64,000 nt of DNA from Candidatus Latescibacterota bacterium (GTDB lineage Bacteria; Latescibacterota; UBA2968; UBA8231): NCBI GenBank assembly GCA_022819745.1, contig JAJEGS010000055.1, positions 177,595 to 241,594 on the forward strand, in the 5' to 3' direction. Below are positions 1 to 9,302 of this stretch, one piece after another. The stretch's first letter is position 1; the number at the start of each line of letters is the position of its first letter. Below the pieces are notes generated by a model. That model made no database searches and had not been told where the DNA came from. It saw only the letters and a program-made list of their open reading frames with translations. The position numbers were made by a program, and so were the translations under genes.

Positions 1-2608
1 CGATTTGCCGCCGCACGTCTGGGAAGCCGAAGAAGAAGCGCTCGCAGAAGAAGGCAAAGGGCAACAGGAGCGCGAAATAGAAAATCACCGCGCGCACCGC
101 GTCGTTGGCAGTGGCTTTGACTTCCGGGTAGATGCGGGCCTCTAGCCCGAGGGCGCGGCGCACGGCGCGCTGGTAGCCGGTGTAATCGAAGGCCGCGAGT
201 TTGTCACCGGCCTCGATCAGGGCCTCCCGCGCTTGCTCGTGCATGGCCTGTAGCTGTTCGAGGACGATGCCGTGGCGCACCATTTGTTTGATCCGCGCCT
301 CGTCGATGATCCAGATGTCGCGGGCCGCCTGCAATGCCGGGTAGGGAATGAGGCCCTGTTCGACTGGGAAGCCCGCGCCCTGTGCCTGCTCAATGGTCGC
401 CAGATCGACGCCGGCCGGATCGAGGTCGGCGAACAGGGCGGAGTCCGCATTGGTGAGCATGTAGCGCACGCCGGCGAGCGCGCTCTCGCCGCCAAAGGCT
501 CCCTCGCCAGCGAGGATTTTGACGCGGGTGCCCGGCTCGGCGAACACCACGCCGGCCTGCACCACTCGGTCCTGCGCTGCACTCTGGTTTTCGATGTAGT
601 TGAGAGAAAAAGAGCGCGGCGGCGCGTCGTTGGTGCCGAGGACATTGACGCGGTCCATGGCCGATAGATAGCGCGGATCGACTACCTCCAAAAAGCTCAG
701 GGCGCGGCAGCGAAACAGGACCTGCAACATGCGGTTTTCCCACCAGCCATACGGCTGGGTGCCCGGATAGGTTTTGTCGCCTTCTTCGCCGAGGTCGGGC
801 GCGGAGACAATACGCCCGTATTCGTCGAGTTCAAAGGCTTGGATCCGGTTGGCAAAGCGGTTGCGCACGATGTCGAACTTGAAGTAGCCGTTCTCGTCTC
901 CGTGCGTGGCCATAAGGGTGCGCACGCCGGCCACAGAGTTGGGGCCGGGCTGGAGATAGGTGACGAGGGCCTTGGGCACCGGAGCCTTGGGCACGGCGAA
1001 ATTCACGTCGCGGTCGAACCAGTAGATGTTGCCCTCTAGGCTGTGGCCCCAATCGCGCAGGGTCAGCTTGGTGTCGTTGAAAAAGTCCGGGTCGGAGGCA
1101 GCCTTGAGCATCAGCCCGGCTATGGTGCGGGTCTGTGCGGCGAGGTTGTCGAGCGCGACGAATTCGAGCCGGTCGAGGGGCGTATCGACGCGCTGGCGCA
1201 GTTGGTTGGGCGTGACGAAAGAGAGCGCCTCCTTGCCCACGAAGGCCGCGGCCTCGCTGTCTAGGGCCAGCCGCACGGGCATGAAGTTTTTCCACACTCG
1301 CTTCTGCGGGGCTACGGCGTCTTGGTAGCGAGTTGAGTCGGCGAAAATCTCGCGGTTATAGCGGGCAAAGCGCGAGGCGTAGTGCGCCATCAGGTTCTTC
1401 TGATAGTCGTCGTTGCGCCAAGCTGAGTTGTAGAACGTGCCCATGGTGAAGCTGCCGACCCGGGGGCTATGGCTGGCCAAGTCGAGGCCGACGAAAAGGC
1501 GGAAGTCGATGCGCTCGGCCGGCGGGATCTGGTCGAGGAAATGCACGCTTTTGCGCGCGTGGCGGTAGAGAAAATCGTTGACCCCGGCCAAGCCCTGAAA
1601 GTGCCCGGGGGTAGCCAAAAAGAGCACGGTGTAGCGAGTGCCTTCGGCGACGAGCAAGCGCGCGATTTCGAGCAGCGCAGCCATGCCAGTCGCGTTCTCA
1701 GCCCCTGGAGCTAGCGCAGGGACGACCGAGATCGCATCGTAGTGCGCTTGCAGGACGATGATTTGCTCGTCCCACTGCTGGGTTTCACGGCGCTGACCGC
1801 GTGGCATGTTCTCGGCCAAGCCGGGGAGGACGGCGAATATATTGCGCGCTTGGACCTGTTCCCAGTCCATGCGCGCTTCGAGATACACTTGGGTGTCGCC
1901 GCTATGCGCTTGCTGCCGCAGGATTTCCGCGTCCGCCGCTTCCACCCAAAAGCGCGGGATGTCCACGGGCACTTGGAGGAATTTTTCCGCGGCCTCGCTG
2001 CGCGTGACGCGGCCATCGTCGTACAGCAGGATAGCCTGCGCGCCCAAGGCCCGCGCTTCGACGTAGGCGTTGCCCGAGCCAAATCCCATCAGTGCGACAC
2101 TGCCCGCTAGCCGTTTCCCATCCATCTCGGCTAAGCTACCGCGCCCCAAGTCTATGAGGTGCCCGGAGACGCCGCCCGGTGGCAGGGACGGTGAGCGCAC
2201 GTGGTTGGGCCACAACCCGTAGATGGGGATGGCTTCGTCCGAACCGACCAAGCGCAGCCGACCACCGCGATCTAGGGGAACGGAAAGGGGGAAGAATTCG
2301 CTGGTGACTTGGAGGCCGAGGCGGCGGAATTCCCCCTCGATATAACGGGCTGCGTTCGCGGCTCCTGCATAGCCGGTGACGCGGGATGAGTCCGCGGTGA
2401 GGATGTGGAGGTGGCGCTCTAGATCGGCGGCGTCTATTTGCGCGACGGCTTCGCGCAGTGAGGGTGCTTCGTCGGTTGCTGGGGCTTCGCGCAGTGGCTC
2501 CCAGCCGATGGCTCGCTCAATCCAGCGCGAAATGGTGGCTGGATCAAAGGCCGCGACTGATAGCAAAAAGAAGGCCGCGGTGGTGGATAGGAGGAATTTG
2601 GTCAGCAT
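1..2608 (-). CDS. M28-family peptidase-like membrane protein, degenerate metal site (partial, 3' end outside window)
   Basis: The frame stays open from an ATG at 2608 (MLTKFLLSTTAAFFLLS, a signal anchor or signal peptide) to the left edge, about 869 residues. A PA-like insert (about residues 130-260) precedes an M28-type zinc peptidase core. The HxD metal motif is present (H289-Y-D291 in QAHYDAIS). The usual bridging Asp is Glu (E304, GAENATGMAALLE), and the catalytic Glu-Glu is replaced by His-Phe (H336-F337 in FLATPGHFQGLAG). A later GLDLASHS keeps one Asp. A hydrophobic helix lies near residues 832-852 (AVIFYFALLLPFAFF), so the visible C-terminal part is membrane-anchored. The fold assignment is fairly safe; aminopeptidase activity is doubtful because of the substitutions. 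A terminator ends the upstream gene, so this gene is probably transcribed separately. Confidence 0.75.
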   Translation of the reverse strand, partial: MLTKFLLSTTAAFFLLSVAAFDPATISRWIERAIGWEPLREAPATDEAPSLREAVAQIDAADLERHLHILTADSSRVTGYAGAANAARYIEGEFRRLGLQVTSEFFPLSVPLDRGGRLRLVGSDEAIPIYGLWPNHVRSPSLPPGGVSGHLIDLGRGSLAEMDGKRLAGSVALMGFGSGNAYVEARALGAQAILLYDDGRVTRSEAAEKFLQVPVDIPRFWVEAADAEILRQQAHSGDTQVYLEARMDWEQVQARNIFAVLPGLAENMPRGQRRETQQWDEQIIVLQAHYDAISVVPALAPGAENATGMAALLEIARLLVAEGTRYTVLFLATPGHFQGLAGVNDFLYRHARKSVHFLDQIPPAERIDFRLFVGLDLASHSPRVGSFTMGTFYNSAWRNDDYQKNLMAHYASRFARYNREIFADSTRYQDAVAPQKRVWKNFMPVRLALDSEAAAFVGKEALSFVTPNQLRQRVDTPLDRLEFVALDNLAAQTRTIAGLMLKAASDPDFFNDTKLTLRDWGHSLEGNIYWFDRDVNFAVPKAPVPKALVTYLQPGPNSVAGVRTLMATHGDENGYFKFDIVRNRFANRIQAFELDEYGRIVSAPDLGEEGDKTYPGTQPYGWWENRMLQVLFRCRALSFLEVVDPRYLSAMDRVNVLGTNDAPPRSFSLNYIENQSAAQDRVVQAGVVFAEPGTRVKILAGEGAFGGESALAGVRYMLTNADSALFADLDPAGVDLATIEQAQGAGFPVEQGLIPYPALQAARDIWIIDEARIKQMVRHGIVLEQLQAMHEQAREALIEAGDKLAAFDYTGYQRAVRRALGLEARIYPEVKATANDAVRAVIFYFALLLPFAFFCERFFFGFPDVRRQI

Positions 2609-2629
2609 TGATGAAAGTGTGCAGACACC

Positions 2630-2665
2630 AGACAGAAAAAGAGGCAGGCCGAGGAGCCTGCCCCT
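2630..2665 (-). terminator. Rho-independent terminator after the 2691-3455 lipoprotein gene
   Basis: Read on the minus strand, a 6-bp stem GGCAGG/CCTGCC (2657-2662 with 2643-2648) with an 8-nt loop is followed directly by TCTTTTTC. It lies just beyond the stop codon at 2691 and separates the envelope cluster from the M28-like gene. Confidence 0.65.
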
Positions 2666-2690
2666 AGGCTATACAGCTTGGCCGGCCCGG

Positions 2691-3455
2691 TTAATTGGCC
2701 GCCAACTTGTCGATGTTTTTGACCTTCTTAATGTCGCGCTTGAAGCGGAAGCTAAGATCGATGGTCTCTATGGGTTCGTTGCGGAAGTTGTAGCGCAACC
2801 CGAACTCGGGAATGTGGAAGGCGATTTCGGCGACATCATCGTGGATCTTGGAGAAGACCACATAGCCTTCGACCTCTTGTCCCGAAAAGCAAAAATCGTC
2901 GTCTGGATATCTGGCTCTATTGTAGATATCGCGGCGTTCGTCAAAGCGCAAATAACCCAAGCCGTTGAAAGCTATTGGGAAACGCCGGAAATACTCCTCT
3001 ACGTCATAACTCCCCCAAGGATAATAGCGCCGCCCATTGGCTGACTCCACGGTCACCGTCAGTGGATCGAACTTAACTTTGGGGTATTCGTAGTTTTTGA
3101 CCGTGATCTTGAAAATGGACAAGCGCTGCGGGGCCTTACCCGTGCGCGGATCAATCCAATTGCCATAGGTGAACGGGTTGGATGGTAGCTCGTCGGCCGG
3201 ACCGCTGGCGTTGGTAGATTGGGCTGGGTACTGGCGATTGATCTCCTCGTCCTCCATGGGCCGCACGGACACTTCGAGGCGGTTCTGGACGAAGGTGACC
3301 GTACCGTCGTCGAGGATTTTCATGCTTGACCCTTGAATATCGGTCTGCTGCTGGGCCACCTCTAAGGGCTGGAACCGCCCGGGAATTAGGTAATGGCCGC
3401 AGCCCAATAAGAGGGCCACAGCGACGAGGATGGAAATTTTTTTGCAAGCGTACAT
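2691..3455 (-). CDS. Outer-envelope lipoprotein of unknown function
   Basis: 254 residues. The ATG at 3455 is chosen over an earlier in-frame start because AGAGGAG sits 7 nt upstream and the signal peptide then begins MYACKKISILVAVALLLGC, with the lipobox cysteine at residue 19. The mature part is acidic to neutral and rich in beta-type sequence (for example the KITVKNYEYPKVKFDPLTV stretch), with no domain I can name. The gene lies 23 bp downstream of the SurA-like lipoprotein gene and ends the minus-strand run that also holds the predicted outer-membrane barrel. A periplasmic or outer-membrane accessory role is inferred from position only. Confidence 0.75.
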   Translation of the reverse strand: MYACKKISILVAVALLLGCGHYLIPGRFQPLEVAQQQTDIQGSSMKILDDGTVTFVQNRLEVSVRPMEDEEINRQYPAQSTNASGPADELPSNPFTYGNWIDPRTGKAPQRLSIFKITVKNYEYPKVKFDPLTVTVESANGRRYYPWGSYDVEEYFRRFPIAFNGLGYLRFDERRDIYNRARYPDDDFCFSGQEVEGYVVFSKIHDDVAEIAFHIPEFGLRYNFRNEPIETIDLSFRFKRDIKKVKNIDKLAAN

Positions 3456-3478
3456 GGAAACACTCCTCTCTGACAAAC

Positions 3479-4786
3479 TCATAGCTCAACTGGGTTGGCA
3501 GCTTGTCTGCGTCGGGAGACAAACTCCCCCAACCGCCCTTCCTCCACGGCGACGAGTTCAGCGTATTTTTCGCGCAGTTGCGCGATGTAGCGGTCGAACA
3601 AGGGCACGGCTTGGGCGTCGCGCAGATCGCGCGCAACTTGCGCTTGTAGTTCCCGCCCGAGCGCGCCTGAGCGGGCGTAGCGTTGTGCATTTGCCTCGTA
3701 AAAGGCGCGCACCTGCGCGGGGTCAAGCTGGATGTGCGCGTAAATTTCTCGCTCCCACAAGGCTTGGATCAGCTTCTGTTGGCGCACTTGGGCGTGGCGC
3801 GATTCCAATTCGGTATCCAGACCGTGTTTGTGCGCCTCCTGCGGTAGAATCTGGTCGGCGACAAAGGCTCGCGTCACCTTGAATCCGAGGGCGCTGACAT
3901 CGGTCGGCTGCGACCCAGCGTCTGCCCCGAGTCGGGCGAGGGCTTGCTGGTAGTCCCCGACGCTCCAGTCGCCCGCAGTACTGCGGACCAGCCGCACCTC
4001 CGGCCGCGCCACGCCTGCGGCGACCTGCCGCAACGCGGCCGTGTCTAACTGCACTGCGTGCTGGCTGGTCAACTGCTCTAGATAGGCTAAGTTCGCCTGT
4101 TGCTTCTTGTGCCGAGTTAAGGCCGCTTCCACCAGCGGGCGGCGATCTGCCAACGAGACTTCGCGCTCGGCAGCAACGGCTACCACTAAGAATTGTCCGT
4201 CCGTTTCTACCAATTCAACGGTCCCCACTTCCTGCAGGAATAGGGCGGCGGTGCGCGCGTCGCCCGCGTTGAGTGCGTTGAGCCATCCGCTCTCGCTCCA
4301 CTCCCCGTCCAAATCCAATCCCTCTTGTGCCTTTCTCAGAGCCGCCAAGGCTGCGGCCCGCACGCGCACGGGCAAGCGCCGCAAGCGAATTTCGCGGCCC
4401 GCGCCCGATTCGGCGAAGAATTCCGCTAGCTCTGTTTCCGTATAAGCCAACTGCTCGCCCATCTCGCGTGCGAGCAACGCCTCGACCCGTTCTTGGCGCT
4501 CCCAAGCTGCCATTGCATCGGCGACCGCTTCGTCTAGCCCTTGGGCATGTGCTTCGAGCAGCAGCAGCTCTTTGTCGATGAGGGCCTGAAATTGGCGACG
4601 CCAATCCGCAAGCGGCTGGGCTTTGCTGCTGGCGGGGAGCTTTTCTAGCGCCGCAGCAAAATCCCGCTCGCTAATCTCGGCTTCGCCCACTCGGGCCAAG
4701 ATCGCCGACGCGCTTTCTGGCGGCGCGTCGGCGCAAGCCCATAAGCCCAAGGCCAAGATGACCGTCTGCGGCTTTAGAAGCTCCAT
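3479..4786 (-). CDS. SurA-N/parvulin-like foldase lipoprotein
   Basis: 435 residues. Start taken at ATG 4786 (MELLKPQTVILALGLWAC, lipobox cysteine at residue 18) with GAAGGGG just upstream. The longer open frame upstream overlaps the barrel gene and reads as shadow sequence. The mature protein begins with the SurA/PpiC N-terminal signature (ILARVGEAEISERDFAAAL) and long charged helices. A parvulin catalytic domain is hard to recognise and is probably degenerate, so a chaperone role is more likely than prolyl isomerisation. The gene overlaps the end of the barrel gene by 13 bp, suggesting coupled translation and a dedicated foldase for that barrel or the surface proteins further upstream. Confidence 0.75.
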   Translation of the reverse strand: MELLKPQTVILALGLWACADAPPESASAILARVGEAEISERDFAAALEKLPASSKAQPLADWRRQFQALIDKELLLLEAHAQGLDEAVADAMAAWERQERVEALLAREMGEQLAYTETELAEFFAESGAGREIRLRRLPVRVRAAALAALRKAQEGLDLDGEWSESGWLNALNAGDARTAALFLQEVGTVELVETDGQFLVVAVAAEREVSLADRRPLVEAALTRHKKQQANLAYLEQLTSQHAVQLDTAALRQVAAGVARPEVRLVRSTAGDWSVGDYQQALARLGADAGSQPTDVSALGFKVTRAFVADQILPQEAHKHGLDTELESRHAQVRQQKLIQALWEREIYAHIQLDPAQVRAFYEANAQRYARSGALGRELQAQVARDLRDAQAVPLFDRYIAQLREKYAELVAVEEGRLGEFVSRRRQAANPVEL

Positions 4787-7389
4787 CCCCTTCTTTCGGC
4801 TGGCCGACCGCCCAAGCGCTCTTCTTCTAGCCCGGCATAGAGTTCGATGAAGGCAATGGTGTTGCTCACGTCTTGGTCGGTGAGGTTGGCAAAGTTGATG
4901 TCGTTGACCTGAAAGCCAACGTTGGATGTGACGCTGTATCCTTGGTACTGGACCCGATTGGTGTACTGCACGGTGAACACCTTGCCGATGAAGTCGTCGA
5001 TGTACTCGGGCGGCAATGGGTCGGGAATCGCCACGGCATTGCGGAAAATAATGGCCTCCACTCCGACCTCGACGCGACTGCGAGTCAGCACTGGGAACAC
5101 CGCGGACAGGGAGAAAATTTCGCTCAACTCGTTGATTTCGAGCTGGACGGTGCGCGGTTGGGTGCGCTTGCGCCACATGTTTTTCCAGCGCGGGATCAAG
5201 GTGATGTTGCGCCCAATGGAAAACGGATAGTCTGCTTTGTTGATCACGCCGTAGAACGCGCTGTCGCGGAGGCGCTCGGCCGCTTCGTCGCGCTGATTGA
5301 AGTGATCGAGGCGGAACTTGTTGGCAAAGGTCAGGTTGCCCCGGGTGTACTTGTAGCCGACGAAGCTCTGATTGACGAGGGTGTTTCCGGTGATTAGGGG
5401 ATCGTCAAAAGGTTGCAAGCCGCCAATGGAGCCGGGGCGCTGCACCCATTGCAGCAGGTTGTCGGCGATGTTGTCTTCAACGGACTTGATCATGTGGAAG
5501 GCCTCAAACTTGCCCGTCCTAGAGATGTCGCGCACCGCGCTGAGCAAGGCGTACAGGGCTGTTGACCGCTCTTCGCCGGCGATCAGCCACTCGCGATTGC
5601 GGCCTACGGTGAGATTGACTCCTGGGTAAATCTCGGCCCCCCCGTACACGTTCCAGCCGCGATGCCCTTTGCGGTAGGGATAGTCGGCTTCGTCGTCGTT
5701 TTCAAAGCGATCCACTATGGTATTGTGGTTCATATCGACGCCGAAGAGGAAGTCTGGCGGGTCAATGTAGTGGCGCAAGAATGGCTCTTCGTAGTCCGGG
5801 GTGAGATTGGAGTTTTCGTTGAAATCCGAGAGCAAGTCGTTGTTTTCGTCGAGGCCGGGGAAGACGGCGTTGTCGCCGCCCGCACCGCCATAGCGCGGCC
5901 AATCGACGAGTTGGTCTTGATCGTCGTTATCGTCGATGTACTCGAACCAGTTCTGGCGCTGATTTTCGTAATCTACCACATCGTTTTGGTCGGTGATGTA
6001 CCCGCGCGTGGTGTACCCGTAGTCCATGCTGAACACCTCGCCGTAGCCAAAGTAGCGGCCAGTGCGGCGCGTGGCGTTGACGAACCAAGCATCGGCTGTG
6101 CGATCGCTCTTTTTGAGGTTGCTCAGTTTCTGGATGTTGATATTGGGATAGCGCTGAAACTGGGTGTTGCGCGCGAATTCGCCGCGCACCTCTAGGCCCC
6201 ATATATCCTCGATGGTCAAATCGACGCTGGCGATTTGGTTGGCCGAGGGTAGCCCGTAGTCAAAGCGGACGACGCGTTGGTTGGTGTTGTCGCGCACATT
6301 GCCTTCGGAGCGGGTGACCGGCAAGAAAATGGGCTGGCCGTTGATATTAGTCTGTAAGTTGGAGGTTATCTCCACTCGATAGTCGTTGGAGAGCACCATG
6401 GCAAAGCTGACCTTTTGCACCACTAGCGGGTCGGGCACGCGGTAGCGGAGGAGAATAGGTGCCTCTTCGAGGGCTTCGAGAAAGCCCTCGCGCTGGCGGC
6501 CACCCTCAATAGTGGGATTGACCGAGGTCTCTTGGCCATCGACGATCATTTTCGACGAAAAGAACAAAGCGCCGGAGGCGTCGCCGGGCGAGTCGTCAGA
6601 GATGCGGATGACGATTTCGGTGACGTTGCCCGAATTCTGGCTGCTGGTCAGCAAGCCGGCGCGCGAGTTTTCCGAGAAATTGCTGCTCGCCGAGCTGAAG
6701 TTCGTATTGACATACGTGACTCCTAAGCCCATGAAGTCGCCGACTTGGGCGGTGCCGCGCAGGCCGATGAAGTTGGTGAAGTCCGTGTCTTGTACTCGGT
6801 TGGACCCCTGTGCTATCCTCACCGGCTCATTGACGCGCGACAGCAGCACGGTGGCCTCGTACTTGTCGGACGCAAAGTCCCATTGGACGCCGTTGAAGCG
6901 CGAGCGGCTGAAGGTCAGCGGGGTCAGGGTCGTACGGATGTAATCGCCGACGGTCAGAGCGGAGTAGTACTGGCCCTTGGAGTCGGCGGCAACCAGTAGG
7001 TTTTGGAACCAAGAGCCAAAGCGGCCGTCTTTGAAGACCGAGCTGCCAAAAGCCAGCGGCTGCTGCTGACGCCACTCGTAAATGCGCCAGCCACGGGTGA
7101 TCCAGTTGCCGAAAATATCGTACTGTCCCGTACCCTCTAGCTGCGTGTTGACGTAGCGCTGATACGGTTCCTTGGCGTAGTTGGTGTACTTGTAGCCTCC
7201 CCAGTTATAGATGTAGTAGAGATCTTGGGGCACGTACCACTTGCGCATGGTCGGAATCAGCGGGTCGAAGCCCTCGATCCTAACTTGCGAGGTAGCACCG
7301 CGCTCGCGCCCCGGGGTTGCTGCTTGGACGCTGGACGCTGCAACAGCTAGAACCAGCAGGGCAACCCCCCAGAACATAATTTTGCGCAT
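4774..7389 (-). CDS. Large predicted outer-membrane beta-barrel protein with Asp/Asn-rich calcium-binding-like insert
   Basis: 871 residues. ATG at 7389 follows a GGGAGGG ribosome site. The N-terminus is a clear signal peptide (MRKIMFWGVALLVLAVAASSVQAA). The rest alternates short amphipathic strands rich in aromatic residues (for example WFVNATRRTGRYFGYGEVF), as in an outer-membrane barrel. Around residues 488-570 there is an insert dense in Asp/Asn (GLDENNDLLSDFNEN, GVDMNHNTIVDRFEND) resembling thrombospondin type 3 or dockerin-like calcium loops. I do not recognise a named family. Translational overlap with the SurA-like gene downstream fits a barrel that needs its own chaperone. The discoidin-like genes upstream could be its cargo or surface partners; this is inference. 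Confidence 0.6.
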   Translation of the reverse strand: MRKIMFWGVALLVLAVAASSVQAATPGRERGATSQVRIEGFDPLIPTMRKWYVPQDLYYIYNWGGYKYTNYAKEPYQRYVNTQLEGTGQYDIFGNWITRGWRIYEWRQQQPLAFGSSVFKDGRFGSWFQNLLVAADSKGQYYSALTVGDYIRTTLTPLTFSRSRFNGVQWDFASDKYEATVLLSRVNEPVRIAQGSNRVQDTDFTNFIGLRGTAQVGDFMGLGVTYVNTNFSSASSNFSENSRAGLLTSSQNSGNVTEIVIRISDDSPGDASGALFFSSKMIVDGQETSVNPTIEGGRQREGFLEALEEAPILLRYRVPDPLVVQKVSFAMVLSNDYRVEITSNLQTNINGQPIFLPVTRSEGNVRDNTNQRVVRFDYGLPSANQIASVDLTIEDIWGLEVRGEFARNTQFQRYPNINIQKLSNLKKSDRTADAWFVNATRRTGRYFGYGEVFSMDYGYTTRGYITDQNDVVDYENQRQNWFEYIDDNDDQDQLVDWPRYGGAGGDNAVFPGLDENNDLLSDFNENSNLTPDYEEPFLRHYIDPPDFLFGVDMNHNTIVDRFENDDEADYPYRKGHRGWNVYGGAEIYPGVNLTVGRNREWLIAGEERSTALYALLSAVRDISRTGKFEAFHMIKSVEDNIADNLLQWVQRPGSIGGLQPFDDPLITGNTLVNQSFVGYKYTRGNLTFANKFRLDHFNQRDEAAERLRDSAFYGVINKADYPFSIGRNITLIPRWKNMWRKRTQPRTVQLEINELSEIFSLSAVFPVLTRSRVEVGVEAIIFRNAVAIPDPLPPEYIDDFIGKVFTVQYTNRVQYQGYSVTSNVGFQVNDINFANLTDQDVSNTIAFIELYAGLEEERLGGRPAERRGWSF

Positions 7390-7422
7390 AACAACCCTCC
7401 CTTAGGCGTTCATTTGTGCTTG

Positions 7423-7438
7423 GCGCGGCTAGCCGCGC
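7423..7438. repeat. 16-bp perfect palindrome between surface protein A1 and the barrel gene
   Basis: GCGCGGCTAGCCGCGC reads identically on both strands. It lies in the 89-bp gap between the A1 stop and the barrel start, close upstream of the barrel ribosome site. It has no T-run on the minus strand, so it could act as an operator, an mRNA-stabilising hairpin or a weak terminator. Confidence 0.45.
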
Positions 7439-7478
7439 GGTGAAAAGATCGGCGGCCGAGATGGCCCGGCCATATAGG

Positions 7479-9260
7479 TCAATACACTACGGCAATGCTC
7501 CGCATTTGCGTGGCGATACCAGCGTCGGTAGCAGCCTTGAGGCGGAGTAAGTACATCCCCGGCGGCACGGTGTCGTCGTCGTTGCGGCCATCCCAGCTAA
7601 CTTGATTGGGACCGGAGCGATCGCGGGCTTGGTAGAGGCGATGCACCGGCCGGCCGCTCAAGTCGTACACGACGACCTCGACTTCGACTTCGTGAGTCGC
7701 CTTGAGCAGAATGTAGTCGAGGGAAATCTCGTCGTTGATGCCATCGCCATTGGGCGTGATTACCGCGGACGAGAACACAACGCCGGTAAAAAGCTCATCG
7801 TCGATGCGGGCACTGACGACGAGCGTGTTGTCGGCGGCTTCCTCGGCCGCATCGCCAAAGACGACCCGCTGAGGAAACGCATCGGACTGACTGTCGGCGA
7901 CCTCGCCGCGAAATTCCGTGCCGGAGACGGTGACCAAGCTGGCAAAGCGCACGGCGACTTCTTGGCCGCTGTGGGTGATGCGTTGGTCGGGAAAGCTCAC
8001 CTGTAAGCGGCCCAAATCGGACGCTGTGGTGAAGTTGTCAACCTCCACCCCATCGACGCGCACGCCTGTGGCGCGGGCCGCAAACGGAGTGTGGATGATA
8101 AGGGTGTCAAAGCCTCGGTTGCCGCTTGAGACGATCGAGCGCAGGTGATAGGTAAATTCGTTCTCTCGCCCGAGGGTCGCTGTGGCCGGGCTAATTTCGG
8201 CGATGACCGAATCGGCGAGGGCTGGGACCGTGTAGTTGAAGACCACTGAGTCGATGACGGCTTTGTCGAGCAAGCTGCCCGAAAGGAGCTTGAATTGGAA
8301 CTGGAGGTAGCGCCGGTTGTCCGGCGAATTGATCGGCGATGCGAGGAGTTCGGCGTAGGGTGGAGACCACGCACTCCAGTCGCGATCGTTTTCGAGGACG
8401 ATGCCAGCGTACGAGGGATCGAGTGTGCGGTCGAAATCCGCTAGGGCCACTTCCTCGAATTCGCCGGGAATGCCCGTCTGGCGGAAGTAGAGCGAGTCCG
8501 TGGCAACGAAGCCGGTCTTAGTGCTGAACTGGGCTTGCGCGGTGCCGTCGATGCGGCCATACACATCAACCGGTCCGAAGTTGGCCGCCTCGCCGAGGTC
8601 GATCACTTGCGATATGTACTGGGCAAAGGGCGTGACACCAACGCCAAAAACCTCAAGATCTCCCATCTGGAAGCCGCGTTCGCCCGTACTGCGCAGCCTG
8701 AAAAAACGCACCTTGGTCGGCGGGAAGCTCAGATCCAGCTCGGGTAGGCCGTGCGAGCGGTCTTGTGCGATGAGCGCGTACACGGGATTACCGCCGATGA
8801 AGTTGAGCGAATCGCCGTCGTTGGCGTAAAACTCGTAGCCGCGCAGCGAGCGTTCGTCGTCGTTGAGGACGCCGCGCAACAGGCGGATGCGGTGCAAGAC
8901 GAAGATCGCGCCCATATCGACTTCGAGTTCGGCACCGTTGGGGTTGGTGTACACGCGCCAGCCCGTTTTGTAGTCACCGTCGATGAGTTCGTTGAGTATC
9001 TGGTTGGAGCGCGCCGCAGCCGTGCGCACCGAAGTGGTCGCCCAGCCGCCGAGTTCCTTGATGCGCGGCAGGATGTTTTCCTCTGGATCGGCTTCCAGCG
9101 GCGAAAGGCCCCCCTCGTCGGTGACTTCGAGTGCGTTGAAGACGATCGAGTTGCTCTCCCACTCCAGTCCATCGCCGCCTATTTTGAGCCGTTCCGCGGC
9201 CGTGGCTGGAGTGCTGTATCCCATCGCTAGGAGGGCTAATGCGAGTGCGGCACGGGTCAT
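7479..9260 (-). CDS. Surface protein A1: discoidin-like domain plus C-terminal FlgD/CHU_C-type Ig domain
   Basis: 593 residues. The internal ATG at 9260 has GAGGA 6-7 nt upstream and begins a signal peptide (MTRAALALALLAMGYSTPATAA). An F5/8 type C (discoidin-like) region covers roughly residues 80-210 (LEVDMGAIFVLHRIRLLRG). A middle module carries DWSAWSPPY and RRYLQFQF. The C-terminal Ig domain carries VITPNGDGINDE, then VVYDLSGRPVHRL and PPGMYLLRL. Proteins with this tail are normally exported and surface-attached. It is homologous to A2 (11732-13531) through almost its whole length. It sits 42 bp downstream of B1 on the same strand. Confidence 0.8.
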   Translation of the reverse strand: MTRAALALALLAMGYSTPATAAERLKIGGDGLEWESNSIVFNALEVTDEGGLSPLEADPEENILPRIKELGGWATTSVRTAAARSNQILNELIDGDYKTGWRVYTNPNGAELEVDMGAIFVLHRIRLLRGVLNDDERSLRGYEFYANDGDSLNFIGGNPVYALIAQDRSHGLPELDLSFPPTKVRFFRLRSTGERGFQMGDLEVFGVGVTPFAQYISQVIDLGEAANFGPVDVYGRIDGTAQAQFSTKTGFVATDSLYFRQTGIPGEFEEVALADFDRTLDPSYAGIVLENDRDWSAWSPPYAELLASPINSPDNRRYLQFQFKLLSGSLLDKAVIDSVVFNYTVPALADSVIAEISPATATLGRENEFTYHLRSIVSSGNRGFDTLIIHTPFAARATGVRVDGVEVDNFTTASDLGRLQVSFPDQRITHSGQEVAVRFASLVTVSGTEFRGEVADSQSDAFPQRVVFGDAAEEAADNTLVVSARIDDELFTGVVFSSAVITPNGDGINDEISLDYILLKATHEVEVEVVVYDLSGRPVHRLYQARDRSGPNQVSWDGRNDDDTVPPGMYLLRLKAATDAGIATQMRSIAVVY

Positions 9261-9302
9261 CGCTGTTCCTCGTTTGCTGTAAGGTGGCAAAAGCAGTCCC
9301 CC

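Noticed and set aside
217..1295. Several short minus-strand frames at the left edge as separate genes
   Set aside because: The continuous frame from 2608 to the window edge encodes a coherent M28-like protein; the others are out-of-frame shadows.
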